In this document: positions 53,360 to 63,252 of the stretch, in pieces
Layout: every line of letters starts with the position of its first letter
Numbering within the stretch: the first letter of the stretch is position 1
Made by a program: the position numbers and the translations under genes
Notes under the pieces: generated by a model
The model's input: only the letters and a program-made list of their open reading frames with translations
Database searches by the model: none
Told to the model about the DNA's origin: nothing
NCBI RefSeq assembly: GCF_963666745.1
Contig: NZ_OY762961.1
Location: forward strand, 2,973,274-3,037,273
From: an uncultured Desulfuromonas sp.
Lineage (GTDB): Bacteria; Desulfobacterota; Desulfuromonadia; Desulfuromonadales; Desulfuromonadaceae
Length of the DNA stretch: 64,000 bases
Direction: 5' to 3'

Positions 53360-53661
53360 GTTCACCATCCTTTTTGCATTGGCCATCGTCACCCATCCAG
53401 TTCTACACCCGGGCGTGCACCCCTGTAAAGTGACCCTGTTCCTTTCGCCGGGTTGGCCATCTGCGCTGTTTGCGTTAGAATGAGTCATAAACTGTCTGTT
53501 CCCGTCAAAACGTCCTGATAACTAATCAGTTCAAAATACGACAACAGCGAATAGGTACTGGAGATAACTGGAGAAAATAGGCTTGCTTTTTCAAGTCAAA
53601 GTTGTATTCTCCCCTGCCGCCTGTACGTAACGGATGTGCGCCCTGCCGTGGGGAGACCGCC

Positions 53662-54687
53662 ATGACTGAAACAAAATCGACCGATCTCGAAATTGCCGGT
53701 GAAATCATCAAGCTTGGAGAAAACAAGCTGATCTCCCTGCCGTTGCCGCGTCTTTACGACCGCACGGAATTGTCGATGCCGGTCCATGTGTTTCGCGGAC
53801 GCCGACGAGGCCCAGTGTTGTTTGTCAGTGCCGCCATTCACGGCGATGAGATTAATGGCGTTGAGATTGTCCGCCGCCTGATCAGCCTGAAACTGCTTAA
53901 ATCATTACGTGGTACGTTGATTGCCATTCCGCTGGTCAATGTCTATGGCTTTCTCAACCGCTCGCGCTATCTTCCGGATCGCCGCGATTTGAACCGTTCA
54001 TTTCCCGGTTCTGAGGAAGGCTCTCTAGCATCGCGGGTAGCGCATCGCTTTCTGGAGCAGATTGTCAGCCAGTGCACCCACGGTATTGACCTGCACAGCG
54101 GTTCCAACCACCGCAAAAACCTGCCACAGATCCGTTGTGAATGGGAAAGTGATGACGAATTGGACTTTGCCCGCTCTTTTGGCGCGCCGCTCATCGTTCA
54201 CTCACGCCTGCGTGATAATTCGCTGCGACAGGCCGTGCATGAAATGGGCGTGCCGATTCTGGTGTATGAGGCGGGTGAAGCTTTGCGCTTCGACGAACCC
54301 TCGATTCGCTTCGGGGTTCGCGGTATTGTTTCGGCGATGCGCCATCTGAAGATGTTGCCGCCGCGGCCCAAGGCGCCGTCCGGTGAGTCGCTGGTGTCCA
54401 AACGCACTTTCTGGGTGCGTGCTCCGATCAGTGGCCTGCTGCGGCGCACCAGTGAACTGGGTGAGCTGGTCAGCAAAGATGACGTTATGGGCTATATTGA
54501 GAATCCGCTGAATAACAAACGTACGCCGGTTCTTGCCCACCATAGCGGCGTTGTAATGGGACTGCAGAACCTGCCTCTGGTCTATCAGGGGGATGCTCTG
54601 TTTCATGTTGCCGCCCCCGATGGTGATGGAGAACATATTGTCGATTCCATGGAGGCGTTTCAGTCCCTGGTGGAAGATTTCTATTAA
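53662..54687 (+). CDS. Succinylglutamate desuccinylase/aspartoacylase-family protein (M14)
   Basis: A 341-residue zinc-dependent amidohydrolase. HGDEINGVE near residue 58 gives the H-x2-E ligands and DLHSGSN the third histidine. GGGGAG precedes the ATG at 53662. It is the first of three co-directional genes with a RimB-type and a RimK-type gene; the C-terminal beta domain (from FWVRAPISGLLR) is typical of the non-AstE members. The substrate is unknown; removing amino acids added by the RimK-like ligase is a reasonable idea. Confidence 0.85.
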   Translation: MTETKSTDLEIAGEIIKLGENKLISLPLPRLYDRTELSMPVHVFRGRRRGPVLFVSAAIHGDEINGVEIVRRLISLKLLKSLRGTLIAIPLVNVYGFLNRSRYLPDRRDLNRSFPGSEEGSLASRVAHRFLEQIVSQCTHGIDLHSGSNHRKNLPQIRCEWESDDELDFARSFGAPLIVHSRLRDNSLRQAVHEMGVPILVYEAGEALRFDEPSIRFGVRGIVSAMRHLKMLPPRPKAPSGESLVSKRTFWVRAPISGLLRRTSELGELVSKDDVMGYIENPLNNKRTPVLAHHSGVVMGLQNLPLVYQGDALFHVAAPDGDGEHIVDSMEAFQSLVEDFY

Positions 54688-54726
54688 TCTGAGGTTTTGC
54701 AAAAACTTCACCGTTAAGGAGTGGCC

Positions 54727-55200
54727 ATGGAGACACAACAGGTCGTTGGCTGGCGCGAATGGTTAGCGCTGCCACAACTCGGAATCCCATGGATCAAGGC
54801 CAAAGTCGATACCGGAGCACGCACTTCAGCATTGCATACCTGCTTTGTTGAAGAGTTCACACGCGATGACCGGCTGTGGGTGCGTTTCATCCTCCATCCA
54901 CTGCAGGACACCAGTACCCCTGAGCTGACCTGCGAAGCGCTGGTTAAGGATCGGCGCGTTGTTTCAGACTCTGGAGGCCATCGCGAACAACGTTATGTCA
55001 TCGAAACGCTGGCGCGCCTTGGCGATGAGGAATGGCCGATTGAAATGACGTTAACTAATCGCGAAACCATGCGTTTTCGTATGTTGCTCGGTCGCACGGC
55101 CATGGATCAGCTGCTGGTCGACCCAAGTCGATCCTATTGTTTTGAACGCCCCGATGAAGACACCCTGAACATTGTTTATCCCCAGGGAGAGGTAAAATGA
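54727..55200 (+). CDS. RimB-like retropepsin-fold protein (COG4067)
   Basis: A 157-residue protein with [12 protein letters not shown] near residue 22, the aspartyl-protease motif of the RimB/ATP-dependent zinc protease family. AAGGAG precedes the ATG. Its stop overlaps the RimK-like gene (ATGA). In Pseudomonas the homologue removes glutamates added to ribosomal protein S6 by RimK. Confidence 0.88.
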   Translation: METQQVVGWREWLALPQLGIPWIKAKVDTGARTSALHTCFVEEFTRDDRLWVRFILHPLQDTSTPELTCEALVKDRRVVSDSGGHREQRYVIETLARLGDEEWPIEMTLTNRETMRFRMLLGRTAMDQLLVDPSRSYCFERPDEDTLNIVYPQGEVK

Positions 55201-56102
55201 AGATTTGTATTTTGTCCCGCAACCCCGCCCTTTACTCCACTAGTAAACTGGTAGAAGCCTGTAAGGCTCGCGGCCATGAAGTGGAAGTGATCGATCCACT
55301 GCTGTGCTATATGGTCATTGCCTCTCATCGGCCGACAATCCATTACAAGGGGCGAGAGCTGTCCGACTTTGACGCAGTGATCCCCCGCATTGGTGCGTCG
55401 ATCACCTTTTACGGCACGGCTGTTGTCCGTCAATTTGAGATGATGGGCGTTTTCTGTGTTAACGAATCTGTCGCCATCAGCCGTTCGCGCGACAAACTGC
55501 GTTCCCTGCAGTTACTCGCTCGTAAAGGGGTTGGCTTGCCGGTGACCGGCTTTGCCCACTCCACTAAATTCACCGGCGACCTCATCTCGCAGGTCGGTGG
55601 TGCACCGCTGGTGGTCAAACTGCTCGAAGGCACTCAGGGCGTCGGCGTGGTTCTGGCGGAAACACAGAACGCGGCGGAAAGCGTTATCGAAGCGTTTCGC
55701 GGCCTGAAGCAAAACATCCTGGTGCAGGAATTTGTTAAAGAAGCCAACTCGTGTGACATCCGCTGCTTTGTTGTCGGCGAGCGCGTCATCGCGGCCATGA
55801 TGCGCAAAGGCAAGGCGGGCGATTTCCGCTCCAACCTGCACCGTGGCGGCAGTGTTCTGACCGTCCGCCTGACCCCGGAAGAACGCTCCACCGCCGTGCG
55901 TGCCGCCAAGATTATGGGCCTCAACGTTGCCGGTGTTGATATTCTGCGTTCCAACCACGGTCCGGTAGTCATGGAGGTCAACTCCTCACCCGGTCTCGAA
56001 GGGATTGAGACGGCCACGGAAATCGATGTAGCGGGTAAGATGATCCAGTGGATCGAAAAGAATTGTTCTTCCGGCACCACGCGCACGCGCGGTAAGGGGT
56101 AG
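55197..56102 (+). CDS. rimK: RimK-family ATP-grasp amino-acid ligase
   Basis: A 301-residue ATP-grasp ligase of the RimK group, which adds glutamates to ribosomal protein S6 or to small metabolites. [18 protein letters not shown] near residue 140 and [24 protein letters not shown] near residue 240 are the ATP and metal motifs. It is the third gene of an operon with M14 and RimB-like genes, overlapping the latter by four bases. A terminator follows 11 bases after the stop. Confidence 0.93.
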   Translation: MKICILSRNPALYSTSKLVEACKARGHEVEVIDPLLCYMVIASHRPTIHYKGRELSDFDAVIPRIGASITFYGTAVVRQFEMMGVFCVNESVAISRSRDKLRSLQLLARKGVGLPVTGFAHSTKFTGDLISQVGGAPLVVKLLEGTQGVGVVLAETQNAAESVIEAFRGLKQNILVQEFVKEANSCDIRCFVVGERVIAAMMRKGKAGDFRSNLHRGGSVLTVRLTPEERSTAVRAAKIMGLNVAGVDILRSNHGPVVMEVNSSPGLEGIETATEIDVAGKMIQWIEKNCSSGTTRTRGKG

Positions 56103-56113
56103 AACTAAACAAT

Positions 56114-56154
56114 CAAACGCCCTGTCCGTTATGGTTGGGGCGTTTGATTTTATT
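56114..56154 (+). terminator. Terminator after rimK
   Basis: CAAACGCCC pairs with GGGGCGTTTG (loop of 14), followed by ATTTTATT. Confidence 0.75.
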
Positions 56155-56207
56155 CGTTGTATCGTTTCCGTTGCATACTAAAAGCATTTCGTTCATTACA
56201 GACCATT

Positions 56208-59200
56208 CTATTTCGGCGGTTTAGACACGTCCAACACAAACACATCTATAAATCCTTTAAGTTCTGAAGGAAGACGTGCTTCGATGCTGCTTTTTAGCTC
56301 CTGGGCCTTTCTGATACCGTGTGTTTTGCATCCAGCAACCTTTTCATCCGCACCGAACCAAATTACCAGAAAAACTCCCTGTTGCTCTGCATCCGGATGA
56401 ATGGAATAGCGGTCATGTAATTGATTAGCAGCGGCGGTATATAACTCATCATGCCACTGCCCTTTGACCTCCGTGACAAGCAATCGTCTTCTCCCGCCAA
56501 TCATTTTGGTCACCGTAAAATCACTTCGCTTTGCACCTTTCAGTTGGTGTTCCAGTGTCACAGTAATGCCCTGCGGTTCAAGTCTGTGATTGAGGCGCTC
56601 AGCAATAATCTCGGTAGACCTCACCTCATTTAATCGTTGACCTTTTTCATAAAAACGATCTGCGGAGTTGAACTCTCCACCATCAATAGTTTTCTGAAAA
56701 TCTTGAAGCTCCTGTATTACGAGTTGACGCAGCCCTTCCACAGTAACGACTGAGTCGCGGTCGAGTCGATCCACGATTTCCTCCGGTGTCGGTGGTTCGA
56801 AATCCCTCAGTGCTTTCTTTCTGATTTGATTGGCATGTATGCTCTTTAAATCATTATGTAAGTCTGAAAAACGTGGATCATCAAGGAGTCGCTGTAGCAC
56901 AGGTATGGCATCATCTGGGTCATCCGAATCGATTGTCCTAATCACTTCTGTCAAGAAACGGTATGCCTTTTCTTCTTTGGGACTTCCCGTCCCGTAGCTG
57001 CTCGGGAGATCTACTTTAGGCCATTTGTCGATGTAGGCATCCAGAAGAGCTTCAATCTTTTGGGATGAAAGCTTAGGCCAATAAGGGTAATCACCAAAGC
57101 TCGTTCGTCCAGAACGCTCATAACATATAAACACGATGTCTCTATTTCTTTTGAGCCAGTTCCAACATATTTCAGGTGGATTATTGAGAAAATACCACGC
57201 TCGCAGCAGCCAGAAAGTACGCTTTTTCTCAAGATCTTCATCTTCAGTCAGATTGGGCCAGTCTGCCATAAATTCAGCACAACGCTCCGCGACCAATTCC
57301 CTTAAATGATCTCTGTTTCCATATTGTGCAGCAATATCAAAAAGAATATTGAGCGAATTCAGGTCCAACTCTCGGAAGCGACCAAGCCATTCAATCGATA
57401 GCGTGGGGCGCAAATGGCTGAATGCTTTTTCGCATTGCAGGAACCCAACCTGAGGATAAACGCATTCCGGCGATTCAAGTTGGGGCTCAAGATACTGCCG
57501 AAGAAAATTTTCAGCACTATCATTGTCAGCAAAAATGAGGCGATCAACTTCCCTTAATAGTGCTTCTCTGTCTTCACTTGAAACTGTGCTATAATCCATA
57601 TTGATGCCTGTTCGTAATGCTCTTAGCAGGCGATGATCAATGCCATCCAAGCATTTTTTAGCCCTCAGGATCTCCAAGCTTGCCGCATAAAGAATCGTTT
57701 CCGACACTTGATACTGTAATTGAGCAAGTTCAAGTAAATCTGGGACATGTGGAGCTATAAAATCAAGACAGTTTCTGAGCGCATTTCGGACAAGCTTTTC
57801 GTCACCAACCTCTTGCTCAATTTTATCGGGTTCTGTTAACACCAGTTCGGCAAAGTGAACTAAGCAGTTCCAATGGCGACCACTTTCAATAAGCTCCCTA
57901 TTCTCCTGAATGTACTTTATATTCGCGGATCGGCTGTCTTCCTCTTGCTTGAGAAGACGTCTTATCCTGCGATTACATCTGAAACGAGGCTTTCGATGTT
58001 CTCGCTGGAACTTCTTAGCCGCTCTGTTCTCTTTAGCCCACTCACGCATAAATGTCGGCTTTTTTAGAGCCTGTTCACGCATATGCCGCCGCAACTCATC
58101 CGGGCCGCGTTCTTCCTTATCCCTGTAGAACTCATGCCTCTCCAAAAAGCTTACCCACAAGTGCGGGTTGTCCGTGGCAAATGCCAGATCGACGACGAAT
58201 TTGTAATCATTTCTGCAGAAATTGATCCCGGAATGCGAATGCCAATCAAACAGGTTTGACTTCGTCTCACTAATTACATCTTGGTCAGTTAGTTTCTCAA
58301 AGACATGAGCGATAATCCCTTGGCGCAGGGAGTCATCCTCCTGTAACACTTTGACTGCTTTGCTTTGATCGATAGTTTTGTTCTGATGAAAATTTAAATT
58401 TTTAACCCAATGCCAAATCTGTATCGGATCAAAAGGCGGTTCCGACAAGTCAAAATAACGATCCAGCATTGCCCCAACAATTTTGCTTGTTCCGTTTCGG
58501 CAGTCACATTTATAAGGTTTCTTGCCACATACGCAGGTCAGATTTCTGGTTAATTCATCCAAAAGCCACTCAAGAGTCGAAAGGTCTAACTTGGTGATGA
58601 ATTTTTTCAAGAAAAAGCGTGCGCCTATTCTGCGCTCACGTCGTTGCGCTTTATGGTCGGGGTACAGCTTTGTACAGGCCTGAAAAAACTCTGACAGATA
58701 CGTACGATCAAATGAATCCAGGCCGAGGCTTTCGATCGTCTCTGCTACAATCTTAAGGGAAGTATTACTGGCCTCAGAGATAAGTATGTCCAACCTGGAG
58801 CGAAGATCCTCATCGTCGATGTCGAGCAAACACTTATTCGCCAGCAAACGAGTGTTCTCGCTTTCATCCGGTGTTATGACAAGTTGGAGCAACTCTCCAT
58901 TCAATTGTTTGACGGCTGGTGTTCCAACTAATAGTTCGAGGACAAGATCACACAAGTGTCCACCACCTCCGTTGATAAGAAGTGGCTTGATCTCTTCAAT
59001 AACGTCTGAAGTAAAAAATCCGGAAACACTAAATCGACGCCAGGAATCACCGCGCCGAAAATAAGGGTCTTGGGCTTCAATTTTTTTCAGGCAATTAACG
59101 AGCAGTCGTTTTGAGGAGCTTTCAAGCTGAGAGGGATCACCGTTTGCCAGAACCGCATAAGGGTCGAGATTGATTGCGGCTTCTTCTATGGGTTTGTTGC

Positions 59201-60224
59201 CCAGAGCGGCCATCCACCCCAGAAGTCCTCTGAGTTCATCGCGCACAACAAAGTTGGGTGCAATAATTGGCAGGCACTTTGATAGCGTTAGTGGATCTGC
59301 TGGATTTGCTATCCGTTTGGTCAGGTAGTCTGCTGCGCAATACTCAGCAACGATCTTGTGAACTGGGCGATGCTGATCTACGCTGTCGCCAGGCTTGAAA
59401 AGTCGAGTCGCTAAAATACGATTCGCTGCTGTATCACGGTCAAACAGTGCCGCCAGTAAAGGATATATTCTGTTTTCCGTAGCTTCGCTTGTGCTAATGC
59501 CTTCAGCACCAGACAGCAAAAGCTTGCAGAAAACTTCCGCCGCCAAGTTGGCTTTTTGTGTGGTCGAAAGTGGCGGATTTATTTTTTTCGCAGTCGGATT
59601 TGCTTCTTTTGCCAAGCGTTCGATAGCTTGTGCAAAAATTGACTGTTTGTCGACAAAGTGTCGTTCACTTTCGATATAGGCATCAGCAAATAATTTCAGA
59701 AACTGAGGATTGGGTAGTAAGGATTCTAGATCAAACCGGCTGACTTCTTTCTGAAATGCCGCAAAATCCTCTTCTGGAGCATGATGAACAAATATCTCCC
59801 GCTGTTCCGCTTCATCAAATTCGCATAACCTAACGACCAGAGGGGGGTGCTCAAAAAAGTCCTCGAATGCTTTAGTTGCAGCTTGATCCCACTCACTGGA
59901 TCGGCTTGACAAGTACACATGGGTTGGGCAAGCTGTCGTGGCTAGCCCAAAAAGTTTCTCCATGCCGGAAGCATCTACTTTAGCCAACTCATCAAAAGCA
60001 TCAATCACAAGAGGAATTTTTTCTGCTTTTGCACCTATATATGCGAACTTGCTTGCCGTAACAGCTGTGCACCCCAAACTTTGAGCAAGACTCCTCATAA
60101 GTTCAGTTTTCCCTCCGCCTGGCTCAGCCAATACAACGACAAAATTAGAAGTGGAAAGCAATTCTGTTTCGGTATAAGTCTTGCCATTACTCGAGAGATG
60201 GCGAGGCAGGTAAAAAGTTGTCAT
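56208..60224 (-). CDS. Giant STAND-like NTPase with C-terminal PD-(D/E)xK-like domain
   Basis: A 1338-residue single gene. AEPGGGKT at residues 33-40 is a Walker A and KIPLVIDAFDEL near residue 70-80 is a Walker B of the NACHT/STAND kind; no effector domain precedes it. A long helical repeat region (about 350-1150) has a CxC/CxC pair (CVCGKK, CDC) near residue 560. Near residue 1230-1255, SDFTVTK followed by LLVTEVKGQW gives the D ... E-x-K of a PD-(D/E)xK nuclease, and AANQLHDRYS follows. Architecture (NTPase sensor plus nuclease) is that of anti-phage defence proteins, but with reversed order. It is monocistronic, in AT-richer DNA than its neighbours. Confidence 0.75.
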   Translation of the reverse strand: MTTFYLPRHLSSNGKTYTETELLSTSNFVVVLAEPGGGKTELMRSLAQSLGCTAVTASKFAYIGAKAEKIPLVIDAFDELAKVDASGMEKLFGLATTACPTHVYLSSRSSEWDQAATKAFEDFFEHPPLVVRLCEFDEAEQREIFVHHAPEEDFAAFQKEVSRFDLESLLPNPQFLKLFADAYIESERHFVDKQSIFAQAIERLAKEANPTAKKINPPLSTTQKANLAAEVFCKLLLSGAEGISTSEATENRIYPLLAALFDRDTAANRILATRLFKPGDSVDQHRPVHKIVAEYCAADYLTKRIANPADPLTLSKCLPIIAPNFVVRDELRGLLGWMAALGNKPIEEAAINLDPYAVLANGDPSQLESSSKRLLVNCLKKIEAQDPYFRRGDSWRRFSVSGFFTSDVIEEIKPLLINGGGGHLCDLVLELLVGTPAVKQLNGELLQLVITPDESENTRLLANKCLLDIDDEDLRSRLDILISEASNTSLKIVAETIESLGLDSFDRTYLSEFFQACTKLYPDHKAQRRERRIGARFFLKKFITKLDLSTLEWLLDELTRNLTCVCGKKPYKCDCRNGTSKIVGAMLDRYFDLSEPPFDPIQIWHWVKNLNFHQNKTIDQSKAVKVLQEDDSLRQGIIAHVFEKLTDQDVISETKSNLFDWHSHSGINFCRNDYKFVVDLAFATDNPHLWVSFLERHEFYRDKEERGPDELRRHMREQALKKPTFMREWAKENRAAKKFQREHRKPRFRCNRRIRRLLKQEEDSRSANIKYIQENRELIESGRHWNCLVHFAELVLTEPDKIEQEVGDEKLVRNALRNCLDFIAPHVPDLLELAQLQYQVSETILYAASLEILRAKKCLDGIDHRLLRALRTGINMDYSTVSSEDREALLREVDRLIFADNDSAENFLRQYLEPQLESPECVYPQVGFLQCEKAFSHLRPTLSIEWLGRFRELDLNSLNILFDIAAQYGNRDHLRELVAERCAEFMADWPNLTEDEDLEKKRTFWLLRAWYFLNNPPEICWNWLKRNRDIVFICYERSGRTSFGDYPYWPKLSSQKIEALLDAYIDKWPKVDLPSSYGTGSPKEEKAYRFLTEVIRTIDSDDPDDAIPVLQRLLDDPRFSDLHNDLKSIHANQIRKKALRDFEPPTPEEIVDRLDRDSVVTVEGLRQLVIQELQDFQKTIDGGEFNSADRFYEKGQRLNEVRSTEIIAERLNHRLEPQGITVTLEHQLKGAKRSDFTVTKMIGGRRRLLVTEVKGQWHDELYTAAANQLHDRYSIHPDAEQQGVFLVIWFGADEKVAGCKTHGIRKAQELKSSIEARLPSELKGFIDVFVLDVSKPPK

Positions 60225-60405
60225 CTTTTTTTAAAACCAAAAGGAGGGATACAAATAGATGGCCGCTAAGGTCAGATTTTTCTTTTAGAATGTATACTTT
60301 ACACGATTTTATTGCTGCAATCTATTTTAGAGGCCGAAAATTATCCCTAAAATCCTCAACCAACACGCTCTCAAATCACACCAAAAGTAAATACAACCCA
60401 AACGG

Positions 60406-60433
60406 TTGACAATTATCATTGTCATGATATATA
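60406..60433 (+). promoter_or_regulatory. Promoter with overlapping operator for the YeeE-like operon
   Basis: TTGACA (60406-60411) and TATATA (60428-60433, spacing 16) form a promoter. A palindrome TGACAATTATCATTGTCA (60407-60424), perfect seven-base arms with a four-base spacer, covers the -35 and spacer, which suggests repression. Confidence 0.65.
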
Positions 60434-60472
60434 TGAATACATGAATTTAAATCACCTACGAGGGAGAACATC

Positions 60473-61012
60473 ATGAGCTTACTGAGAAAAGCATCCTGGA
60501 GTCCGTACTTGGCCGGAGCCTTGGTCGGCATTCTGGCCGTGCTGTCGGTCGTGGTTACCACGGTCGTTTTGGATAAGGGCCACTATCTTGGCGCATCCAC
60601 CACCTTTGTTCGCGCTTCCGGACTGATGGAACAGGTCGTCGCTCCGCAACATGTGGCGGATAACGCCTATTTCCAAAGTAAAAAAGTCAAAGTCGATTGG
60701 CAAATGCTGTTTGTCATTGGTATTTTTGCCGGAGCCTTTGTTTCCGCGCGCCTTGGTGGCAGCTCCAAGTTGGAAACCGTGCCGCCAATCTGGCGGGAAC
60801 GATTCGGTGACAGTAGCTTAAAACGAGGCATCGGTTCTTTTATCGGCGGTGCGATTCTACTCTTTGGCGCCCGTATGGCGGGAGGCTGTCCCAGTGGTCA
60901 CGGCATGTCCGGCAACATGCAGCTGTCGGTGAGCAGTCTGCTTGCTCTGGTCTTTTTCATGGTCGGCGGCATTATCACCGCTCGTCTTCTTTACGGAAAA
61001 GGAGGCCAATGA
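60473..61012 (+). CDS. YeeE/YedE-family sulfur transporter, first half
   Basis: A 179-residue membrane protein with four helices. The conserved cysteine motif AGGCPSGHGMSG near residue 140 is the thiosulfate/sulfur-handling site of the YeeE/YedE family. The gene overlaps the second half by four bases; together they equal one full-length YeeE. GAGGGAG precedes the ATG. Confidence 0.9.
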   Translation: MSLLRKASWSPYLAGALVGILAVLSVVVTTVVLDKGHYLGASTTFVRASGLMEQVVAPQHVADNAYFQSKKVKVDWQMLFVIGIFAGAFVSARLGGSSKLETVPPIWRERFGDSSLKRGIGSFIGGAILLFGARMAGGCPSGHGMSGNMQLSVSSLLALVFFMVGGIITARLLYGKGGQ

Positions 61013-61536
61013 TGGAACTGTTTCTCGGACTGATTACCGGATTCTTCTTCGGATTTTTGTTACAAAAAGGTCAGGTGTTACGCTTTGAGCGCCAGGTGGG
61101 ATTCATGCTGCTCAAAGACATGACCATTATCAAATTCATGGCGACGGCGGTTGTTGTTGGTATGGTTGGCGTCTATGCCTGTCACGCTGCCGGGCTCATC
61201 AGCCTGAGTCTTAAAGCGACCAATGTCGGTGCCATCGTTATCGGCGGACTGATCTTTGGTGTCGGCTGGGCGATTGCCGGCTTCTGCCCCGGCACCTCGG
61301 TCGGCGCTCTGGCCGAAGGCCGTTTTCACGCACTGTGGGCGATTCTCGGCATGCTGGTAGGGGCCGCGGCCTATGCGGAAATCTATCCCAGTTTGAAATC
61401 GAACATTCTCAGTTGGGGCAACTACGGCAAAATTACCTTGCCTCAGATCCTTGGCGTCTCCCCCTGGCTGGTCATTGCGGTATGGATCATTGCAGTGATC
61501 GCGTTCTTCTCCTGGGCGGAGAAAAAAGGGCTTTAG
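61009..61536 (+). CDS. YeeE/YedE-family sulfur transporter, second half
   Basis: A 175-residue membrane protein carrying the second cysteine motif (AGFCPGTSVGALAEG near residue 95). It begins at ATG 61009 (61012 is a second option) with AAAGGAGG upstream and acts with the first half as a probable sulfur or thiosulfate carrier. A terminator follows. Confidence 0.9.
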   Translation: MMELFLGLITGFFFGFLLQKGQVLRFERQVGFMLLKDMTIIKFMATAVVVGMVGVYACHAAGLISLSLKATNVGAIVIGGLIFGVGWAIAGFCPGTSVGALAEGRFHALWAILGMLVGAAAYAEIYPSLKSNILSWGNYGKITLPQILGVSPWLVIAVWIIAVIAFFSWAEKKGL

Positions 61537-61561
61537 ACCTCACATAAACGGACGAAAATAG

Positions 61562-61595
61562 AAAAAGGGACATGTCTTGGACATGTCCCTTTTTC
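61562..61595 (+). terminator. Terminator after the YeeE pair
   Basis: GGGACATGTC/GACATGTCCC stem with a three-base loop followed by TTTTT; flanking A- and T-runs make it bidirectional. Confidence 0.92.
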
Positions 61596-61671
61596 TGCTA
61601 AATTAGAGGCCGATCCTTGACAGTATGCCTTCATGTCGCACAATAAAAAAGAACCTCAAACAGGATCGCCT

Positions 61672-62052
61672 ATGCATGAAGTACATCTGGACCATGAAAA
61701 AAATCGTCTCTACCTCACGATAAGTGGTGTTATTGACGCTGAAGATGCTCTCGCCATCAAAAATGAGGTGGTTGCCGCATTAGACCAGCTCGATAAAGAC
61801 TTTGATGTCATTAATGACATGAGCCAGGCCGATTGCGGCTACGTCAGTTGTCTCCCCCTGTTTCAGGAAATCATTACCTCGTTGTCCACCCATGGGGTTC
61901 GTCGGGTGGTCCGCATCGTCAACGACAGCGTTTTTCACTGTCAAATCAACGCAGCCAGCCTGATCTTTGCCCGTTACACCATTCTTCAGGCCTCCAGTCT
62001 GGAAGAAGCAGAAGAGCTGTTGAATGAACCTGTCCCTTCACCGACGAGCTGA
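61672..62052 (+). CDS. STAS/SpoIIAA-like fold protein
   Basis: A 126-residue soluble protein: LYLTISGVIDAEDALAIKNEV, then NDMSQADCGYVSC and helix VRRVVRIVNDSVF, resembling the SpoIIAA/STAS-like fold. The conserved phosphorylatable serine is not clear. AGGAT precedes the ATG at 61672; an upstream ATG at 61633 lacks a ribosome site. It converges with the YcxB-like gene and overlaps its end by 15 bases. Confidence 0.65.
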   Translation: MHEVHLDHEKNRLYLTISGVIDAEDALAIKNEVVAALDQLDKDFDVINDMSQADCGYVSCLPLFQEIITSLSTHGVRRVVRIVNDSVFHCQINAASLIFARYTILQASSLEEAEELLNEPVPSPTS

Positions 62053-62553
62053 CAGAGCTCCGACCTGATGATTCTCCAACAGGTCAATCACGGTTTTCCA
62101 GGCAAGATCTGACAACGCTGACTGCGGAATCATAATAAAACTGTCCGGCCCGTAATAAAGCAGCATTCCCGCGTTGACCTGACGATAGCGGCTGAAGTTC
62201 TGCCAGGGCTGCACCATGCCTTGATTGCCGCAACGCAAGGTGACGTCTTCCTCGTCCATGATGACGGTCACCATTTTGCCGAAGAACGGATGGCGTCGTG
62301 CCAGCCCAACTCGCCTCAGTGCGAGAAGATTGGTCGCCGATAAACCGATAAATCCGGTGACGAGCAATAACATGGCACTGATCTTATTCGGATAGTAGCC
62401 TGCCACTCCCGCACACCCCGCCATCAGACACAACAGACTGAGTACGGCTCGCCAGCGGACACCGGGTTGACTGCCATAATGGGCGCGGGCAAACTCCAAC
62501 CAGACACTCTGGTCAAACGGGTACTGACATTGAATCGGCAGCATTTGTTTCAC
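62038..62553 (-). CDS. YcxB-like membrane protein
   Basis: A 171-residue protein with two N-terminal helices (about residues 35-75) and a soluble C-terminal domain (WQNFSRYRQVNAGMLLYYG, IMIPQSALSD) of the YcxB family. It starts at GTG 62553, six bases after AAGGAG. The function of the family is not known. Confidence 0.65.
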   Translation of the reverse strand: MKQMLPIQCQYPFDQSVWLEFARAHYGSQPGVRWRAVLSLLCLMAGCAGVAGYYPNKISAMLLLVTGFIGLSATNLLALRRVGLARRHPFFGKMVTVIMDEEDVTLRCGNQGMVQPWQNFSRYRQVNAGMLLYYGPDSFIMIPQSALSDLAWKTVIDLLENHQVGALSARR

Positions 62554-62726
62554 ATAAAACTCCTTAGAACACCGACAAATATTCGGAAAACTCGGGAAAT
62601 TTGCCCTGGCACCCCTAATTGATCTTGTCGCTGACTGCGGTTGATGGCATAGTTCCCCGGTGTTGCCGGATGGCACTTTAACATATCCTCCCCTCTGTGA
62701 CACTTCGAGATGAAAGGCGTTATATT

Positions 62727-63188
62727 ATGGTTCCAGATTCAGTACAACGCGCCTGGCAGGCGCTTGATGAAAAAAAGAAACTCAAAATCAGCCGTGCGCT
62801 GGCCAAACGCCACCCGCAGGTTTTTGCACACTGGATTGAAGCGGCCGGACTAAGAAGCTTCCGTCAGGATTCCCTACTCAATCGCAAAGCCGGTTCGGCA
62901 TCACGTTTTGATGGCGTCCTGTTTAAAGCTGCCCAAGGGGCGTTGGCTGCTGACGTTCTGGTCTCTTACTTCACCGAAGTGGATTCTGAAGTCAACGAAC
63001 AGTACTTGGCCATGCTCAAAGGAGCGGGTAACGAAGAAGTTGCCACCCGCATCGGCATTTATGTCCAGCTGGCCGCTGAATACCAAAAGTGGCCATTTCT
63101 TGATCTCTACCTGGCCACCGCCTTGTGGATGGGCGAGATTGATGAAAGCGAGCTCGAGACCATCAAGCAGCAGGCTGCCGAAGCCTGA
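62727..63188 (+). CDS. Hypothetical helical protein
   Basis: A 153-residue soluble protein, predicted mostly helical, beginning MVPDSVQRAWQALDEKKKLK. No motif or family is recognised. AAAGGCG precedes the ATG at 62727. A terminator follows at 63208. It is divergent from the YcxB-like gene. Confidence 0.6.
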   Translation: MVPDSVQRAWQALDEKKKLKISRALAKRHPQVFAHWIEAAGLRSFRQDSLLNRKAGSASRFDGVLFKAAQGALAADVLVSYFTEVDSEVNEQYLAMLKGAGNEEVATRIGIYVQLAAEYQKWPFLDLYLATALWMGEIDESELETIKQQAAEA

Positions 63189-63207
63189 GCACATTGATTT
63201 CACCTTA

Positions 63208-63236
63208 CAGGCGGGGCTCTTGCCCCGCCTGTTTTT
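63208..63236 (+). terminator. Terminator
   Basis: CAGGCGGGGC/GCCCCGCCTG with a four-base loop followed by TTTTT. Confidence 0.92.
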
Positions 63237-63252
63237 CTTTCCTTTAAAACCC

